Part shown: positions 54,695-63,512 of the stretch, piece after piece
Layout: every line of letters begins with the position of its first letter
Position numbering within the stretch: the stretch's first letter is position 1
Source of the DNA: Rhodospirillales bacterium
Lineage (GTDB): Bacteria; Pseudomonadota; Alphaproteobacteria; Rhodospirillales; Casp-alpha2
NCBI GenBank assembly: GCA_021775095.1
Contig: JAJFII010000033.1
Location: forward strand, 1 to 64,000
Length of the DNA stretch: 64,000 bases
Direction: 5' to 3'
Made by a program: the position numbers and the translations under genes
The notes under the pieces: model-generated
Seen by the model: the letters and a program-made list of their open reading frames with translations, nothing else
Databases searched by the model: none
Told to the model about the DNA's origin: nothing

Positions 54695-55102
54695 TTATTT
54701 CGACTTTTTTGGACGTTCCGCTACTGGACCTCCGGCGTCTTTCCAACCGCCAAAACCATTTTCAAATTGTTTAACGTTTTTCATACCCATATCCATCAGG
54801 GTTTTGGTTGCCAATACGGAGCGCCAGGCCGACTGACAATACAGCACAAAGGTTTTGCTATCGTCGGAAAAAATTTCCTTGTGGTAGGGACTGGCAGGGT
54901 CGACCCAAAATTCGAGCATTCCGCGGGGCGCATGAAAAGCCCCGGGAACCATCCCTTCGCGCTCCAATTCCCGGACATCACGGATATCCACGAACACGAT
55001 ATCGTCGTTGCCATGGGCGGCGATGGCTTCTTCCGTCGACATGGTTTTAATCTGCCCCATGGCCTCATCAATTAGTTTTTCAATACCTTTGGTAACGGGC
55101 AT
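54695..55102 (-). CDS. Single-domain rhodanese-like protein
   Basis: A 135-aa sulfurtransferase-like protein: [30 protein letters not shown] (substrate pocket and R), then the active-site Cys loop [11 protein letters not shown] and the final [23 protein letters not shown]. The Cys is present, so persulfide transfer is possible. Its role within a leucine operon is unexplained. ATG at 55102, 17 nt after the DsbA-fold isomerase gene. Confidence 0.88.
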   Translation of the reverse strand: MPVTKGIEKLIDEAMGQIKTMSTEEAIAAHGNDDIVFVDIRDVRELEREGMVPGAFHAPRGMLEFWVDPASPYHKEIFSDDSKTFVLYCQSAWRSVLATKTLMDMGMKNVKQFENGFGGWKDAGGPVAERPKKSK

Positions 55103-55119
55103 AATTATAATCCTTGTTT

Positions 55120-55725
55120 TTACCAACCACCGGTTTTCAACCAGCGTTTAATCATCCAAATACGATCCGAACCCCAGAATTTTTCATCGTCGACAATAAA
55201 AAACGGCGATCCGAACACCCCTGCCTGAATTGCCGTCAAGGTTTCATCTTTTAATCGTTCCTTGATGGCATTATCAGCAATCGCCGCCTCAAGTTCTGCG
55301 GCATCGATACCTAGAGCGCCACCGATTTCGCCAACCACGGGAGGTTTGGTAATGTCTGAACCACCGGAAAAATAGGCGCTGAAGCAGGCCTTCGCAAAAT
55401 CTTTTGCCAGGGCCTTATCCTGATCATAAATCCAGTAATAGGCACGGGCCGGTGCCAACGAGGCAATGGGAAATTTTTCGGGCAACTGCCAAGGCACCTT
55501 CATGAACCGGGCCAGGCGGTCCCAGTCAGCAGTGCAGTACTCACCTTTCATGGGCTGATGGGCAAGCGGTTGGTTTTTTGTACTCTGCATGGCGACACCC
55601 AATAAAAACGGTCGCCATTCGACGTCGCGACCGCCAAACTCCATGGCCACGTCGTCAATTTTCTGAGCAGCAAAATAGGCATAGGGTGACGAAAAATCGA
55701 AATAAAAATCGATGGCTTTAGGCAT
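55120..55725 (-). CDS. 2-Hydroxychromene-2-carboxylate isomerase family (DsbA fold)
   Basis: A 201-aa kappa-GST/DsbA-fold protein. The start KAIDFYFDFSSPYAYFAAQKI has the conserved Ser of HCCA isomerases in place of the DsbA CxxC; late landmarks are AIQAGVFGSPFFIVDDEKFWGSDRI. The family uses glutathione to isomerise aromatic ring-cleavage products, but many members act elsewhere. ATG at 55725, 1 nt from the preceding acyl-CoA dehydrogenase stop, so translational coupling is likely. Confidence 0.88.
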   Translation of the reverse strand: MPKAIDFYFDFSSPYAYFAAQKIDDVAMEFGGRDVEWRPFLLGVAMQSTKNQPLAHQPMKGEYCTADWDRLARFMKVPWQLPEKFPIASLAPARAYYWIYDQDKALAKDFAKACFSAYFSGGSDITKPPVVGEIGGALGIDAAELEAAIADNAIKERLKDETLTAIQAGVFGSPFFIVDDEKFWGSDRIWMIKRWLKTGGW

Positions 55726-55726
55726 A

Positions 55727-56866
55727 TTATTCTCCCTGCAGGGCACGGCTGATAACCAGCCTTTGGATATCACTGGTGCCCTCATAGATTTGACAAACCC
55801 GAACATCCCGACAAATTCGCTCGACCGGGAAGTCTTCCACATACCCATATCCGCCCAAGGTTTGAAGGGCCGCCGAACAGACACGTTCAGACATTTCCGA
55901 GGCGAACAGCTTGGCCATCGACGCCTGCTTTAAACAGGGTTCTCCTGCATCCCGTAAACGGGCGGCATTCATATATAACAGCCGCGCGGCTTCAATTTCC
56001 GTTGCCATGTCAGCCAGGCGAAATCCCACCGCCTGGTGGTCGACGATGGCCCGGCCAAATGCCGTGCGTTCCTTGGCATAATCCTTGGCGCATTGATAAG
56101 CGGCACGTGCCATGCCAACCGCCTGGGCGGCGATGCCGATGCGCCCGCCTTCCAAGTTGGACAATGCAATTTTATATCCGTCTCCCTCGTTACCGAGCAA
56201 CAAATCAGGCGCGACGCGCATGTCGTTAAAACGAATTTGCGCCGTATCCGAACAGCGCTGTCCCATCTTTTTTTCAACAGCAGTCACTTCGTAGCCCGGC
56301 GTATCGGTTGGGATGATAAACGCCGACAAACCCTGTTTGCCGGCTGTCGGATCGGTCACCGCAAAAACGATGGCGACGTCGCCTTCTTTGCCGGACGTAA
56401 TGAATTGTTTCGTCCCGTTCAACAGGAATTGATTTCCATCGCCAACCGCCTGTGTTTTGATGGCCGCCGCATCGGAACCAGCGCTCGGTTCCGTCAGGGC
56501 GAAGGCACCGATCATCCGGCCCTCAGCCAAGGGCCTTAAAAACCGTTTTTTTTGCGCTTCCGTCCCATGGCCAACGATCGGCATTTGACCGACCCCGTTG
56601 TGGACACTGGTTATTGTTGAAATGGCACCGTCAGCAACGGCAATTTCTTCGAGGACCAGGGCGAACCCGACCATGCCAATGGCCGCACCGCCCCATTCCT
56701 CCGGCGTCAACATGCCCATCAAACCCAAAGCGCCCATTTCAGCCAGTTCCGCAGTGGGAAAGATCGCCGACTTATCGCGCGATGCCGCAGTCGGTGCCAG
56801 TCGTTCCCTGGCAAACTTCGCCGCCATATCACGAACCAGAATGTGTTCATCGGTTAACAGCATCAT
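55727..56866 (-). CDS. Acyl-CoA dehydrogenase
   Basis: A 379-aa FAD enzyme of the short/branched-chain type. FAD/acyl motifs: ALTEPSAGSDAAAIKT, FITSGKEGDVAIVFAV, KKMGQRCSDTAQIRF and the C-terminal catalytic-Glu region CQIYEGTSDIQRLVISRAL. It is distinct from the isovaleryl-CoA dehydrogenase of the same operon, so it may act on isobutyryl-, 2-methylbutyryl- or straight-chain acyl-CoA. Two adjacent ATGs (56866, 56863); the latter overlaps the DUF3291 stop. Confidence 0.9.
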   Translation of the reverse strand: MMLLTDEHILVRDMAAKFARERLAPTAASRDKSAIFPTAELAEMGALGLMGMLTPEEWGGAAIGMVGFALVLEEIAVADGAISTITSVHNGVGQMPIVGHGTEAQKKRFLRPLAEGRMIGAFALTEPSAGSDAAAIKTQAVGDGNQFLLNGTKQFITSGKEGDVAIVFAVTDPTAGKQGLSAFIIPTDTPGYEVTAVEKKMGQRCSDTAQIRFNDMRVAPDLLLGNEGDGYKIALSNLEGGRIGIAAQAVGMARAAYQCAKDYAKERTAFGRAIVDHQAVGFRLADMATEIEAARLLYMNAARLRDAGEPCLKQASMAKLFASEMSERVCSAALQTLGGYGYVEDFPVERICRDVRVCQIYEGTSDIQRLVISRALQGE

Positions 56867-57327
56867 TGTACCAAAGTGGCCAGCGGTTTCAAAAACGGTG
56901 CTTTAAAGGTGAACGCCTGTTGGCTCGGTCCGTGTGATTGTAACCGGTTTAACTTTTTTTGTGCCTGTTCCAGGGTCGGCTCCGTCCCTGCTTCGATCCA
57001 CCACAACACATGATAGGCCTGTTTCATCACCTCAAACCATTCCCGGCGGCGGGCCATAACACCCGTATGGGCAGATTTGTAGACAAAATCAGCCAGGGGG
57101 GCGATGTCTTGCCAAACCGACATGTTGACAATAATACGTTGATCGCCGTCGAAACTCAAAGCGGTAGCATTTCCCGTTTCATCTTTTAATCGCCAGACAA
57201 ATCCGGGGCTCCGTTCCGCCAGGCTGTTGATTTCGTCGAGTAAGGCGACAAACGGCGCCAATGTCTCTGAAGCCATGTCATCAACGGCCCTTGCAATATT
57301 TAATTGTGCCAAGTGAAATTGTGTCAT
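56863..57327 (-). CDS. DUF3291 domain protein
   Basis: A 154-aa cytoplasmic protein: FHLAQLNIARAVDDMASETLAPF, RSPGFVWRLKDETGNAT, then NMSVWQDIAPLADFVYKSAHTGVMARRREWF and HVLWWIEAG. This dimeric alpha/beta-barrel-like pattern is DUF3291, with no proven role. The ATG at 57327 follows CACCTG and is preferred to a hydrophobic extension to 57405 that reads into the SDR gene. Coupled to the acyl-CoA dehydrogenase gene downstream. Confidence 0.82.
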   Translation of the reverse strand: MTQFHLAQLNIARAVDDMASETLAPFVALLDEINSLAERSPGFVWRLKDETGNATALSFDGDQRIIVNMSVWQDIAPLADFVYKSAHTGVMARRREWFEVMKQAYHVLWWIEAGTEPTLEQAQKKLNRLQSHGPSQQAFTFKAPFLKPLATLVQ

Positions 57328-57337
57328 CACAGGTGCC

Positions 57338-58033
57338 CTACCAGGGGAGTTCAGTGCCGTTATAATTATAAAAAGTACCGCTGCTGGAAAGCTCAAGACT
57401 GTCAATCACGGCACGCATTCCCCGGACACTTTCTTCCGCCGAAAGGTCAGCGCTGGCCCCGCCCATATCGGTTCTAACCCAACCGGGATGCAAGACCCGT
57501 ACGGCAATGTGCCGCCCTTTTACTTCCGCCGCGAACCCTCTCATCACAGAATTGACGGCGGATTTTGAGGACCGGTAAATGGTGTCACCGCCGCCCGTAT
57601 TCGCCCCGATACTGCCCATCATCGAAGAGATAGTAATAATCTTTTTATGCTCGGAACGGGCAACATGGTCGGCAAAGGCAAGGCTCACTTTTAGCGGTGA
57701 AAACACATTGATATCAATGACCTTCATCCATTCCTGGTAATCAATGTCGGCGGTTGTATAACCCTTGGGTCCAAATATTCCGGCACTGTTTATCAACACA
57801 TCCAGCGGTGTATCTCCAAGATCTTTGGCGAGATGGTTTATCTGATAGGGATCCGACACGTCGAGCCCATGGACTTCGATATCGCCGGCGATGGTCGCCA
57901 GTTCGCCGACCCCAATGGGGGTCCGGCAGGTTGCGATCACTTTCCATCCACTGGCCGCATATTGACGAACAAATTCTAACCCAATTCCCCGGTTGGATCC
58001 GGTTATCATGACAGTTGGCACCTTTTTATTCAC
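57338..58033 (-). CDS. Short-chain dehydrogenase/reductase
   Basis: A protein of up to 231 aa with an NAD(P) Rossmann fold: TVMITGSNRGIGLEF (TGxxxGIG), LINSAGIFG (NAG variant) and the catalytic YRSSKSAVN (Tyr-x3-Lys) with upstream Ser in ISSMMGS. It resembles the carbonyl reductase (CsgA-like) branch. Start is ambiguous: GTG at 58033 has GGGA too close, while the GTG four codons later (58021) has GGGAG at about 10 nt and is the better candidate. Substrate unknown. Confidence 0.87.
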   Translation of the reverse strand: MNKKVPTVMITGSNRGIGLEFVRQYAASGWKVIATCRTPIGVGELATIAGDIEVHGLDVSDPYQINHLAKDLGDTPLDVLINSAGIFGPKGYTTADIDYQEWMKVIDINVFSPLKVSLAFADHVARSEHKKIITISSMMGSIGANTGGGDTIYRSSKSAVNSVMRGFAAEVKGRHIAVRVLHPGWVRTDMGGASADLSAEESVRGMRAVIDSLELSSSGTFYNYNGTELPW

Positions 58034-58045
58034 TCCCTACAAAGT

Positions 58046-59239
58046 TTAATTCAGGCGTTCAATGGCAACGGCTGTGGCTTCGCCACCGCCAATGCACAGA
58101 CTGGCGACACCTTTGGTTTGATCGTATTTGTGAAGCGCGTTGAGCAGGGTCACGAGAATTCGTGCCCCAGACGCACCCACCGGATGGCCAAGGGCACAGG
58201 CCCCGCCATGGACGTTAACCTTATCATGGGGAATATCCAGATCCCGCATGGCGGCCATGGTAACGACGGCAAAGGCTTCATTGATTTCGAACAGGTCAAC
58301 ATCACCGAGCGACCAGTTGGCTTTTGCAAGAACGCTTTTGATCGATCCGATGGGGGCTGTGGTAAACAGGTTTGGGGCCAGGCAATGGGTCGCATGTCCC
58401 CGGATAACAGCCAATGGCGTTCGCCCTCGTTTTTCAGCTTCAGAGCGCTTCATTAAAACCAGGGCGGCGGCACCGTCGGAAATCGAGCTCGAGTTTGCGG
58501 CGGTCACCGTACCGCCTTTGCGAAAGGCCGGGCGCAACAGGGGGATCTTTTCGGGTTGTGCTTTAAACGGCTGTTCATCGACTGCAACCGTGACTTCCGC
58601 CTTCGGCGTTGACAGGGTAACGGGGATAATCTCAGAGGCAAAGGTGCCGTCTTCAATGGCCGTTTTGGCGCGGCGAAGAGACTCCATGGCAAAACCATCC
58701 TGTGCGTCGCGGGTAAATTGATAGGCCTCCGCCGTGTCTTCCGCAAAACTGCCCATTAAACGCCCTTCCTCATAGGCGTCCTCCAGACCATCGACAAACA
58801 TATGGTCCCTGGCCTGGTCGCCGTGTCCCATCCGATAACCGGATCGTGCGTTTTGCAAAAGATAGGGGGCATTTGTCATGCTTTCCATGCCGCCAGCCAC
58901 CATTACCGCATGGGATCCTGCGACAAGGTTGTCATGGGCCAGCATGGTTGCCTTCATGGCGGATCCACACATTTTTGACAGGGTCGTCGCCCCAGCAGAC
59001 CACGGCAATCCCGCCGCATGGGCGGCTTGACGGGCCGGTGCCTGTTTAACTCCGGCAAACAGACACAAACCCATGATCACCTCGTCAACATCTGCCGCCG
59101 CAACCCCCGCTCTATCCAGGGCTGCCCGGATCGCCGCGCCACCCAGTTGTGGTGCCGTCGCAGAGCTAAGATCGCCCTGAAAACCACCCATTGGCGTTCG
59201 CGCGGCACCAACAATAACAATTGGATCTGATAGTTCCAT
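58046..59239 (-). CDS. atoB: Acetyl-CoA C-acetyltransferase (thiolase)
   Basis: A 397-aa biosynthetic-type thiolase. The nucleophilic Cys is in TLSKMCGSAMKATML, the catalytic His in EINEAFAV and GGACALGHPVGASGARIL, and the second Cys region in ASLCIGGGEATAVAIERL. In this operon it would split acetoacetyl-CoA formed from acetoacetate into two acetyl-CoA, completing leucine oxidation. It follows the cupin gene by 6 nt. Confidence 0.91.
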   Translation of the reverse strand: MELSDPIVIVGAARTPMGGFQGDLSSATAPQLGGAAIRAALDRAGVAAADVDEVIMGLCLFAGVKQAPARQAAHAAGLPWSAGATTLSKMCGSAMKATMLAHDNLVAGSHAVMVAGGMESMTNAPYLLQNARSGYRMGHGDQARDHMFVDGLEDAYEEGRLMGSFAEDTAEAYQFTRDAQDGFAMESLRRAKTAIEDGTFASEIIPVTLSTPKAEVTVAVDEQPFKAQPEKIPLLRPAFRKGGTVTAANSSSISDGAAALVLMKRSEAEKRGRTPLAVIRGHATHCLAPNLFTTAPIGSIKSVLAKANWSLGDVDLFEINEAFAVVTMAAMRDLDIPHDKVNVHGGACALGHPVGASGARILVTLLNALHKYDQTKGVASLCIGGGEATAVAIERLN

Positions 59240-59245
59240 TTTCGC

Positions 59246-59743
59246 CTATTTCCCGACTTTTGATCCGTAGGGTGTCCCATCCTTATGCACATATTGCGAA
59301 CCCGCATCATCGCGCACGGCGCGCATATCGATGTCCGAATATTCGCCGCCATCCCCTGCCGTTCTATCACCGACTTCCATATAATAGGCATCCCTATTGG
59401 TGCGATTGATGAGATGATGACCATCGGCATTGCCGGCCGGAAATCCGGCGACCATTCCCGGGCTCAGAACCTGTTCACCGGCATCGGTGATGAGGCTCAG
59501 ATTGCCCTCGATGATATAGATAAACTCATCCTGTTTGGTGTGCCAATGCCGTTGCGACGAGGCACAACCCGGCGGCAAACAGACATAATTAACGCCGAAA
59601 TTATTTAACCCCAACGCGTCGCCCAAGCGGGCTTTTTTACGGTCCGCACAAATTGCTCCATGCGGGTCGGGGTAGGTAGAACCGGTTTGCATCTTGAGCG
59701 AACGCGGATCAAGGGCCGGCGCCGTCGGTTGTTTTGCAGTCAT
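59246..59743 (-). CDS. Cupin-domain protein
   Basis: A 165-aa single cupin: the first metal-binding motif is SQRHWHTKQDEFIYIIEGNLSL (H-x-H...E), the second is GMVAGFPAGNADGHHLINRT (with H). A metal-binding enzyme or sensor; a similar architecture occurs in transcription-independent cupin_2 proteins with unknown substrates. It sits between DUF1272 and the thiolase with gaps of 12 and 6 nt. Confidence 0.83.
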   Translation of the reverse strand: MTAKQPTAPALDPRSLKMQTGSTYPDPHGAICADRKKARLGDALGLNNFGVNYVCLPPGCASSQRHWHTKQDEFIYIIEGNLSLITDAGEQVLSPGMVAGFPAGNADGHHLINRTNRDAYYMEVGDRTAGDGGEYSDIDMRAVRDDAGSQYVHKDGTPYGSKVGK

Positions 59744-59755
59744 TGGATATTCACC

Positions 59756-59935
59756 TCACTCGGTTTTTCGTTTCGGTCGAACAACAAGTTCACCAGCACA
59801 ATTAGGGCAAATGTAATCCATCTGTTCAACACAGGTTTTACAAAACGTACATTCATAGGAACAGATATAGGCTTCACCATCCGGGGCCAGGCCGCCATTG
59901 CATTTTTCGCAATGATTTTTCAGTTGCAATGCCAT
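59756..59935 (-). CDS. DUF1272 small zinc-binding protein
   Basis: A 59-aa protein with four Cys pairs or half-pairs: HCEKCNGGL, CSYECTFCKTC and YICPNCAGEL, as in DUF1272. The fold is probably a double zinc ribbon. The ATG at 59935 lies 8 nt after the membrane-protein gene and the TGA is 12 nt before the cupin gene, so it is part of the operon. Its small size makes it easy to miss. Function unknown; such proteins are often found next to catabolic enzymes. Confidence 0.85.
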   Translation of the reverse strand: MALQLKNHCEKCNGGLAPDGEAYICSYECTFCKTCVEQMDYICPNCAGELVVRPKRKTE

Positions 59936-59943
59936 GTTAACGC

Positions 59944-60348
59944 TCAGTTAACCAGTTTCGACAAGGGGATCGCGATACCGATCCCATAGACGATAACAAT
60001 CAATCGGGCGGCATAGGTCCACAGGGGATTTATGCAGTTCTTTGCACAACGCCACAGCGATACGCCGCACCACAAACCGTAAGGAATAATCGCCAGAACC
60101 AAAAGGACAGCTCCCGTTGCCATGCCGGCAAACCCGGCGTTTAACGAGCCTGGATCCGTGGCAAAACCCAGTATCATGGCAAGCACCATGACCCCAAACG
60201 AGCAACCCAGAACCACTCCATGGCCGAAAAAAAACCAGCCCCAAAACATCTTCCAGAGCATCTCCTCGCCCCGCCAACAGCGTTTCCAAGACGGATCAGG
60301 GACGGACGGTCCGGACAAGTCAATAAACATCGGGCCCGGTGCAGTCAT
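59944..60348 (-). CDS. Small membrane protein of unknown function
   Basis: A 134-aa protein with three predicted membrane segments (around residues 33-60, 70-95 and 110-130) and cysteines [12 protein letters not shown] between the second and third. No family is recognised. Its ATG overlaps the isovaleryl-CoA dehydrogenase stop (ATGA), so translation is coupled; it may be a transporter accessory or membrane anchor. Confidence 0.65.
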   Translation of the reverse strand: MTAPGPMFIDLSGPSVPDPSWKRCWRGEEMLWKMFWGWFFFGHGVVLGCSFGVMVLAMILGFATDPGSLNAGFAGMATGAVLLVLAIIPYGLWCGVSLWRCAKNCINPLWTYAARLIVIVYGIGIAIPLSKLVN

Positions 60349-61517
60349 GAGGTTTCCTCGAACAATTCACGGCCAATGAGCCAACGCCGGATCTCGGAGG
60401 TACCAGCACCAATTTCATAGAGTTTGGCATCACGTAATAAGCGCCCGGTCGGCGCTTCATTGGTATACCCCGTACCGCCCAGGCACTGGATCGCTTCCAG
60501 CGCCATCCAGGTGGCTTTCTCGGCTGCGTACAAAATCGCCCCCGCCGCGTCTTTTCGGGCCGTCTCTCCCCGGTCGCAGGCGGCGGCGACCGCGTAGACA
60601 TAAGCTTTGCAGGCGTTCATGGTGGTATACATGTCAGCGATTTTGCCCTGCATCAGTTGAAAAGTTCCGATCGATTTACCAAATTGTTTTCGGTCATGGA
60701 TATATGGAACCACCACATCCATACAGGCCTGCATGATGCCAATTGGGCCTGCCGCCAGCACCGCCCGTTCGTAATCAAGACCACTCATCAAAACGTTGAC
60801 GCCCCGCCCTTCACCGCCCAGGACATTTTCCAGCGGTACCTGACAATCGACAAACACCAGTTCACAGGTATTGGAGCCGCGCATGCCCAATTTGTCGAGT
60901 TTTTGTGACGTCGAGAACCCGGTAAAAGACTTCTCGATCAAAAAGGCTGTCATTCCACGCGCCCCCGCCGAAGCATCGGTTTTGGCGTAAACCACGAGGG
61001 TATCAGCATCGGGACCATTTGTGATCCACATTTTATTACCGTTCAACAGGTAATGGTCGTTTTTCTTTTCGGCCCGCAGTTTCATGGAAACAACGTCAGA
61101 ACCGGCATCGGGTTCACTCATGGCCAGGGCACCAATATGATCGCCGGATATTAACTTCGGCAAATAGGTTGCTTTCTGGGCCGGCGTTCCGTTGCGGGCA
61201 ATCTGATTGACACATAAATTTGAATGCGCCCCGTAACTCAGGCCGACCGAGGCCGAAGCCCGGCTGATTTCCTCCATGGCAATGCAGTGCTCAAGATATC
61301 CCATGCCTGCACCGCCATGGTGTTCGTCGACGGTAATACCCAGGACCCCCAAATCGCCCATTTTTTTCCACAAATCCAGGGGGAACTCATTGGACTGATC
61401 GATCGATTGGGCACGTGGCGCAATTTCATCATCGGCGAAGGACCGCACGGAATCGCGCAACATATCAGCCACCTCGCCATGGTCAAACCGCAGACTTGGA
61501 TATTCATTGGGTATCAT
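60345..61517 (-). CDS. ivd: Isovaleryl-CoA dehydrogenase
   Basis: A 390-aa FAD enzyme oxidising isovaleryl-CoA to 3-methylcrotonyl-CoA. Key stretches are [56 protein letters not shown], the IVD-typical [19 protein letters not shown] and [26 protein letters not shown]. The near-identity of this C-terminal pattern to known isovaleryl-CoA dehydrogenases makes the substrate call fairly firm. Second gene of the operon, 19 nt after the thioesterase gene. Confidence 0.93.
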   Translation of the reverse strand: MIPNEYPSLRFDHGEVADMLRDSVRSFADDEIAPRAQSIDQSNEFPLDLWKKMGDLGVLGITVDEHHGGAGMGYLEHCIAMEEISRASASVGLSYGAHSNLCVNQIARNGTPAQKATYLPKLISGDHIGALAMSEPDAGSDVVSMKLRAEKKNDHYLLNGNKMWITNGPDADTLVVYAKTDASAGARGMTAFLIEKSFTGFSTSQKLDKLGMRGSNTCELVFVDCQVPLENVLGGEGRGVNVLMSGLDYERAVLAAGPIGIMQACMDVVVPYIHDRKQFGKSIGTFQLMQGKIADMYTTMNACKAYVYAVAAACDRGETARKDAAGAILYAAEKATWMALEAIQCLGGTGYTNEAPTGRLLRDAKLYEIGAGTSEIRRWLIGRELFEETS

Positions 61518-61536
61518 AATTGTTTTTCAAACCTTT

Positions 61537-62016
61537 CTAACCAATCACATCCTTGTGCCCGACCATACGCATCATTGTCTGCTGCATGACGGCACAAATA
61601 ATTTCCCTGTTCTGTTTGACCGCAATGACTTCGCCTTTGGTTACTGTAAGCGTTCGGCCGGGCCGCACAACCTCACCGCGGGCAATAAATCGTTCCCCTT
61701 CGGCCGGTGCCAACAAGTTTATCTTAAATTCGACGGTAAGCACACCGTCGCTGGCTGCAAACAGGCTGAGGGCGGCAAATCCACCGGCAGTGTCGACTAT
61801 TGCCGACAAGGCTCCGGCGTGAATAAACCCATGTTGTTGGGTCAGCTTTGTATCGAAGTTAAAGCCAATTTCAACAAACCCCGGATCAATGGTTTCGAGC
61901 GATGCCCCAAGGGTCGCCATAAAACCCTGTTTCGCAAAACTATCCCGTATGCGATCGGCGTAATCGTCGGTTTTTGGCTGAAAACGGGGCACGGCAGGTT
62001 CCTGTCCGGTAGGCAT
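61537..62016 (-). CDS. PaaI-family thioesterase
   Basis: A 159-aa hotdog-fold acyl-CoA thioesterase: FNFDTKLTQQHGFIHAGALSAIVDTAGGFAAL includes the H-G-G/A core and catalytic Asp, and INLLAPAEGERFIARGEVV follows. First gene of the leucine operon. No ribosome site precedes its ATG, and a good -10 ends only 3 nt upstream, so the mRNA is probably leaderless. A role in relieving CoA sequestration is plausible. Confidence 0.86.
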   Translation of the reverse strand: MPTGQEPAVPRFQPKTDDYADRIRDSFAKQGFMATLGASLETIDPGFVEIGFNFDTKLTQQHGFIHAGALSAIVDTAGGFAALSLFAASDGVLTVEFKINLLAPAEGERFIARGEVVRPGRTLTVTKGEVIAVKQNREIICAVMQQTMMRMVGHKDVIG

Positions 62017-62019
62017 GAA

Positions 62020-62048
62020 ATATTAGTTAACGTTTACGTAAACGTCAA
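62020..62048 (-). promoter_or_regulatory. Promoter with LiuR-type operator for the leucine operon
   Basis: On the minus strand, TTGACG (62043-62048) and TAATAT (62020-62025) are 17 nt apart. Between and over them lies an imperfect 22-bp palindrome (62027-62048) whose core ACGTTTACGTAAACGT (62030-62045) is perfect. Such palindromes occur at operators of MerR-family LiuR regulators of branched-chain degradation, as I recall them. Confidence 0.65.
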
Positions 62049-62074
62049 TTTATCTGAAATGCCGGAACCGGGGT

Positions 62075-63418
62075 TCAAAACTCGGCCCCGGCCCGCCATT
62101 CTTTCCACCGCAGATATGCATTGGCACCGATCCACGCAAGCGGTTCGGGCGGTACAGGCTGGGGCTGCTCCTGGACCAAAAACCGGTCAAGGACCGGACA
62201 GGGAACGCGGGCCGCCAGTCGGGCCGCCATAATCCCGGCAAATGTTCCCCTGGCTGCGCCCAGGCCGTTTTGGCAGCAGGCCGAATATAAACCGGGTTCA
62301 ACTTCGCCAAAGGCATGTACATTGTTTTTTGACAGGCACAACCGACCGCCCCACGTATGGGCCATCTCGACCTGTGCCAGGCTCGGAAAGCGCGATTTGA
62401 AAGCCGCCAGATGTTTGTGTTTCACGATCTGAAGTCGGCGAGCGGAGACTTCCATGCGCGGATCATAACTGAAACAATTTCGGATCACCAGGCGCTCGCC
62501 ATCACTGCCTGACAACCGTCGTACCGTGGTTCCCATGGGGTTGGCCGGCGTCACAGACCACCGTGCGGTGCCGCCCAATGCGGCGATCTCTGCTGGGCGC
62601 AGGCTACGCGTCATGGAGGCGTAGGTAAAAACGTGCATCAACCGGCGTTTAAAAAATCCAAAGTTCTGCACATGACCGTTAACTGCAAGCACGACCTTCG
62701 GTGCCTGCACGGTGCCCGCCGGCGTTTGCGCCAGCCATCCGCCCTGTACGGTCGCCAGGCCAACCACCGGGCTGTTTTCAAACAGGTGAATGGACCCGGC
62801 CAAACCGACGGCCATGGCCCGGATAAACCGGGCCGGCTGGATCATCGCTGTTCCCGGGGTGTATAAACCACCCCGGTAATAATCGCTGCCGGTCAAGCTC
62901 GCCATGGCGTCGGCGTCCAAGTGTCGGTAGTCTTCACCGATGGCAGTCAAATGTCTGGCAAACGCGGTATTGTATTGTAACCCCTGCACCGTTGCGGCAC
63001 CGTTGATTTTGCCGCAAAGATCGAAAGTCTCCTTCGAAAACCCGTAGGCATCCGCCGCTCGCGTGGCAAAATCGATTGCGTGACGATTAAAAACAATCTG
63101 CCGGCAGTCCCGGTCCCGGTCTGAGGTATAACTTTCCGATGAAAGATCATGGGGCAAGTCGATCATGAAACCGGAATTCCGCCCGGCCGGTCCTTCGCCC
63201 AAACGGACGGCGTCCAACAGGACAATTTCACTGCCGGGGCAGCGCAGTGTCAATTCCCGCGCACAAGCCATTCCGGCGAACCCGGCACCGATGATCAACC
63301 AGTCCGCCCGAAGGTTTTGTTTGAGCACGGACGCCGCGTCGTCGACCGGCAGAATAGCGCGCCAACCACTCACCCCAGGGTCTTTGGGTAAACGCCGGAT
63401 GGTCCTCTTAAAGGCCAT
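62075..63418 (-). CDS. FAD-dependent DAO-family oxidoreductase
   Basis: A 447-aa flavoprotein. The FAD Rossmann motif LIIGAGFAGMACARELTLR is near residue 45 and ARXNSGF-type sequence (GPAGRNSGFMIDLPHD) follows, as in glycine/D-amino-acid and gamma-glutamylputrescine oxidases. The C-terminal YSACCQNGLGAARGTFAG is the second FAD contact. It deaminates an amine or amino acid; the natural substrate is unknown. It ends 59 nt before the leucine-operon promoter and is 94 nt downstream of aspartate dehydrogenase, its probable operon partner. Confidence 0.88.
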   Translation of the reverse strand: MAFKRTIRRLPKDPGVSGWRAILPVDDAASVLKQNLRADWLIIGAGFAGMACARELTLRCPGSEIVLLDAVRLGEGPAGRNSGFMIDLPHDLSSESYTSDRDRDCRQIVFNRHAIDFATRAADAYGFSKETFDLCGKINGAATVQGLQYNTAFARHLTAIGEDYRHLDADAMASLTGSDYYRGGLYTPGTAMIQPARFIRAMAVGLAGSIHLFENSPVVGLATVQGGWLAQTPAGTVQAPKVVLAVNGHVQNFGFFKRRLMHVFTYASMTRSLRPAEIAALGGTARWSVTPANPMGTTVRRLSGSDGERLVIRNCFSYDPRMEVSARRLQIVKHKHLAAFKSRFPSLAQVEMAHTWGGRLCLSKNNVHAFGEVEPGLYSACCQNGLGAARGTFAGIMAARLAARVPCPVLDRFLVQEQPQPVPPEPLAWIGANAYLRWKEWRAGAEF

Positions 63419-63512
63419 GGCCCGCACCGGGTATTCGATCCGCCCTGCTCATATTTTCAATAGACCCCATCAATCACAAACCTTTGGGTGCTTGCGCTTT
63501 CACGGATTGAAT

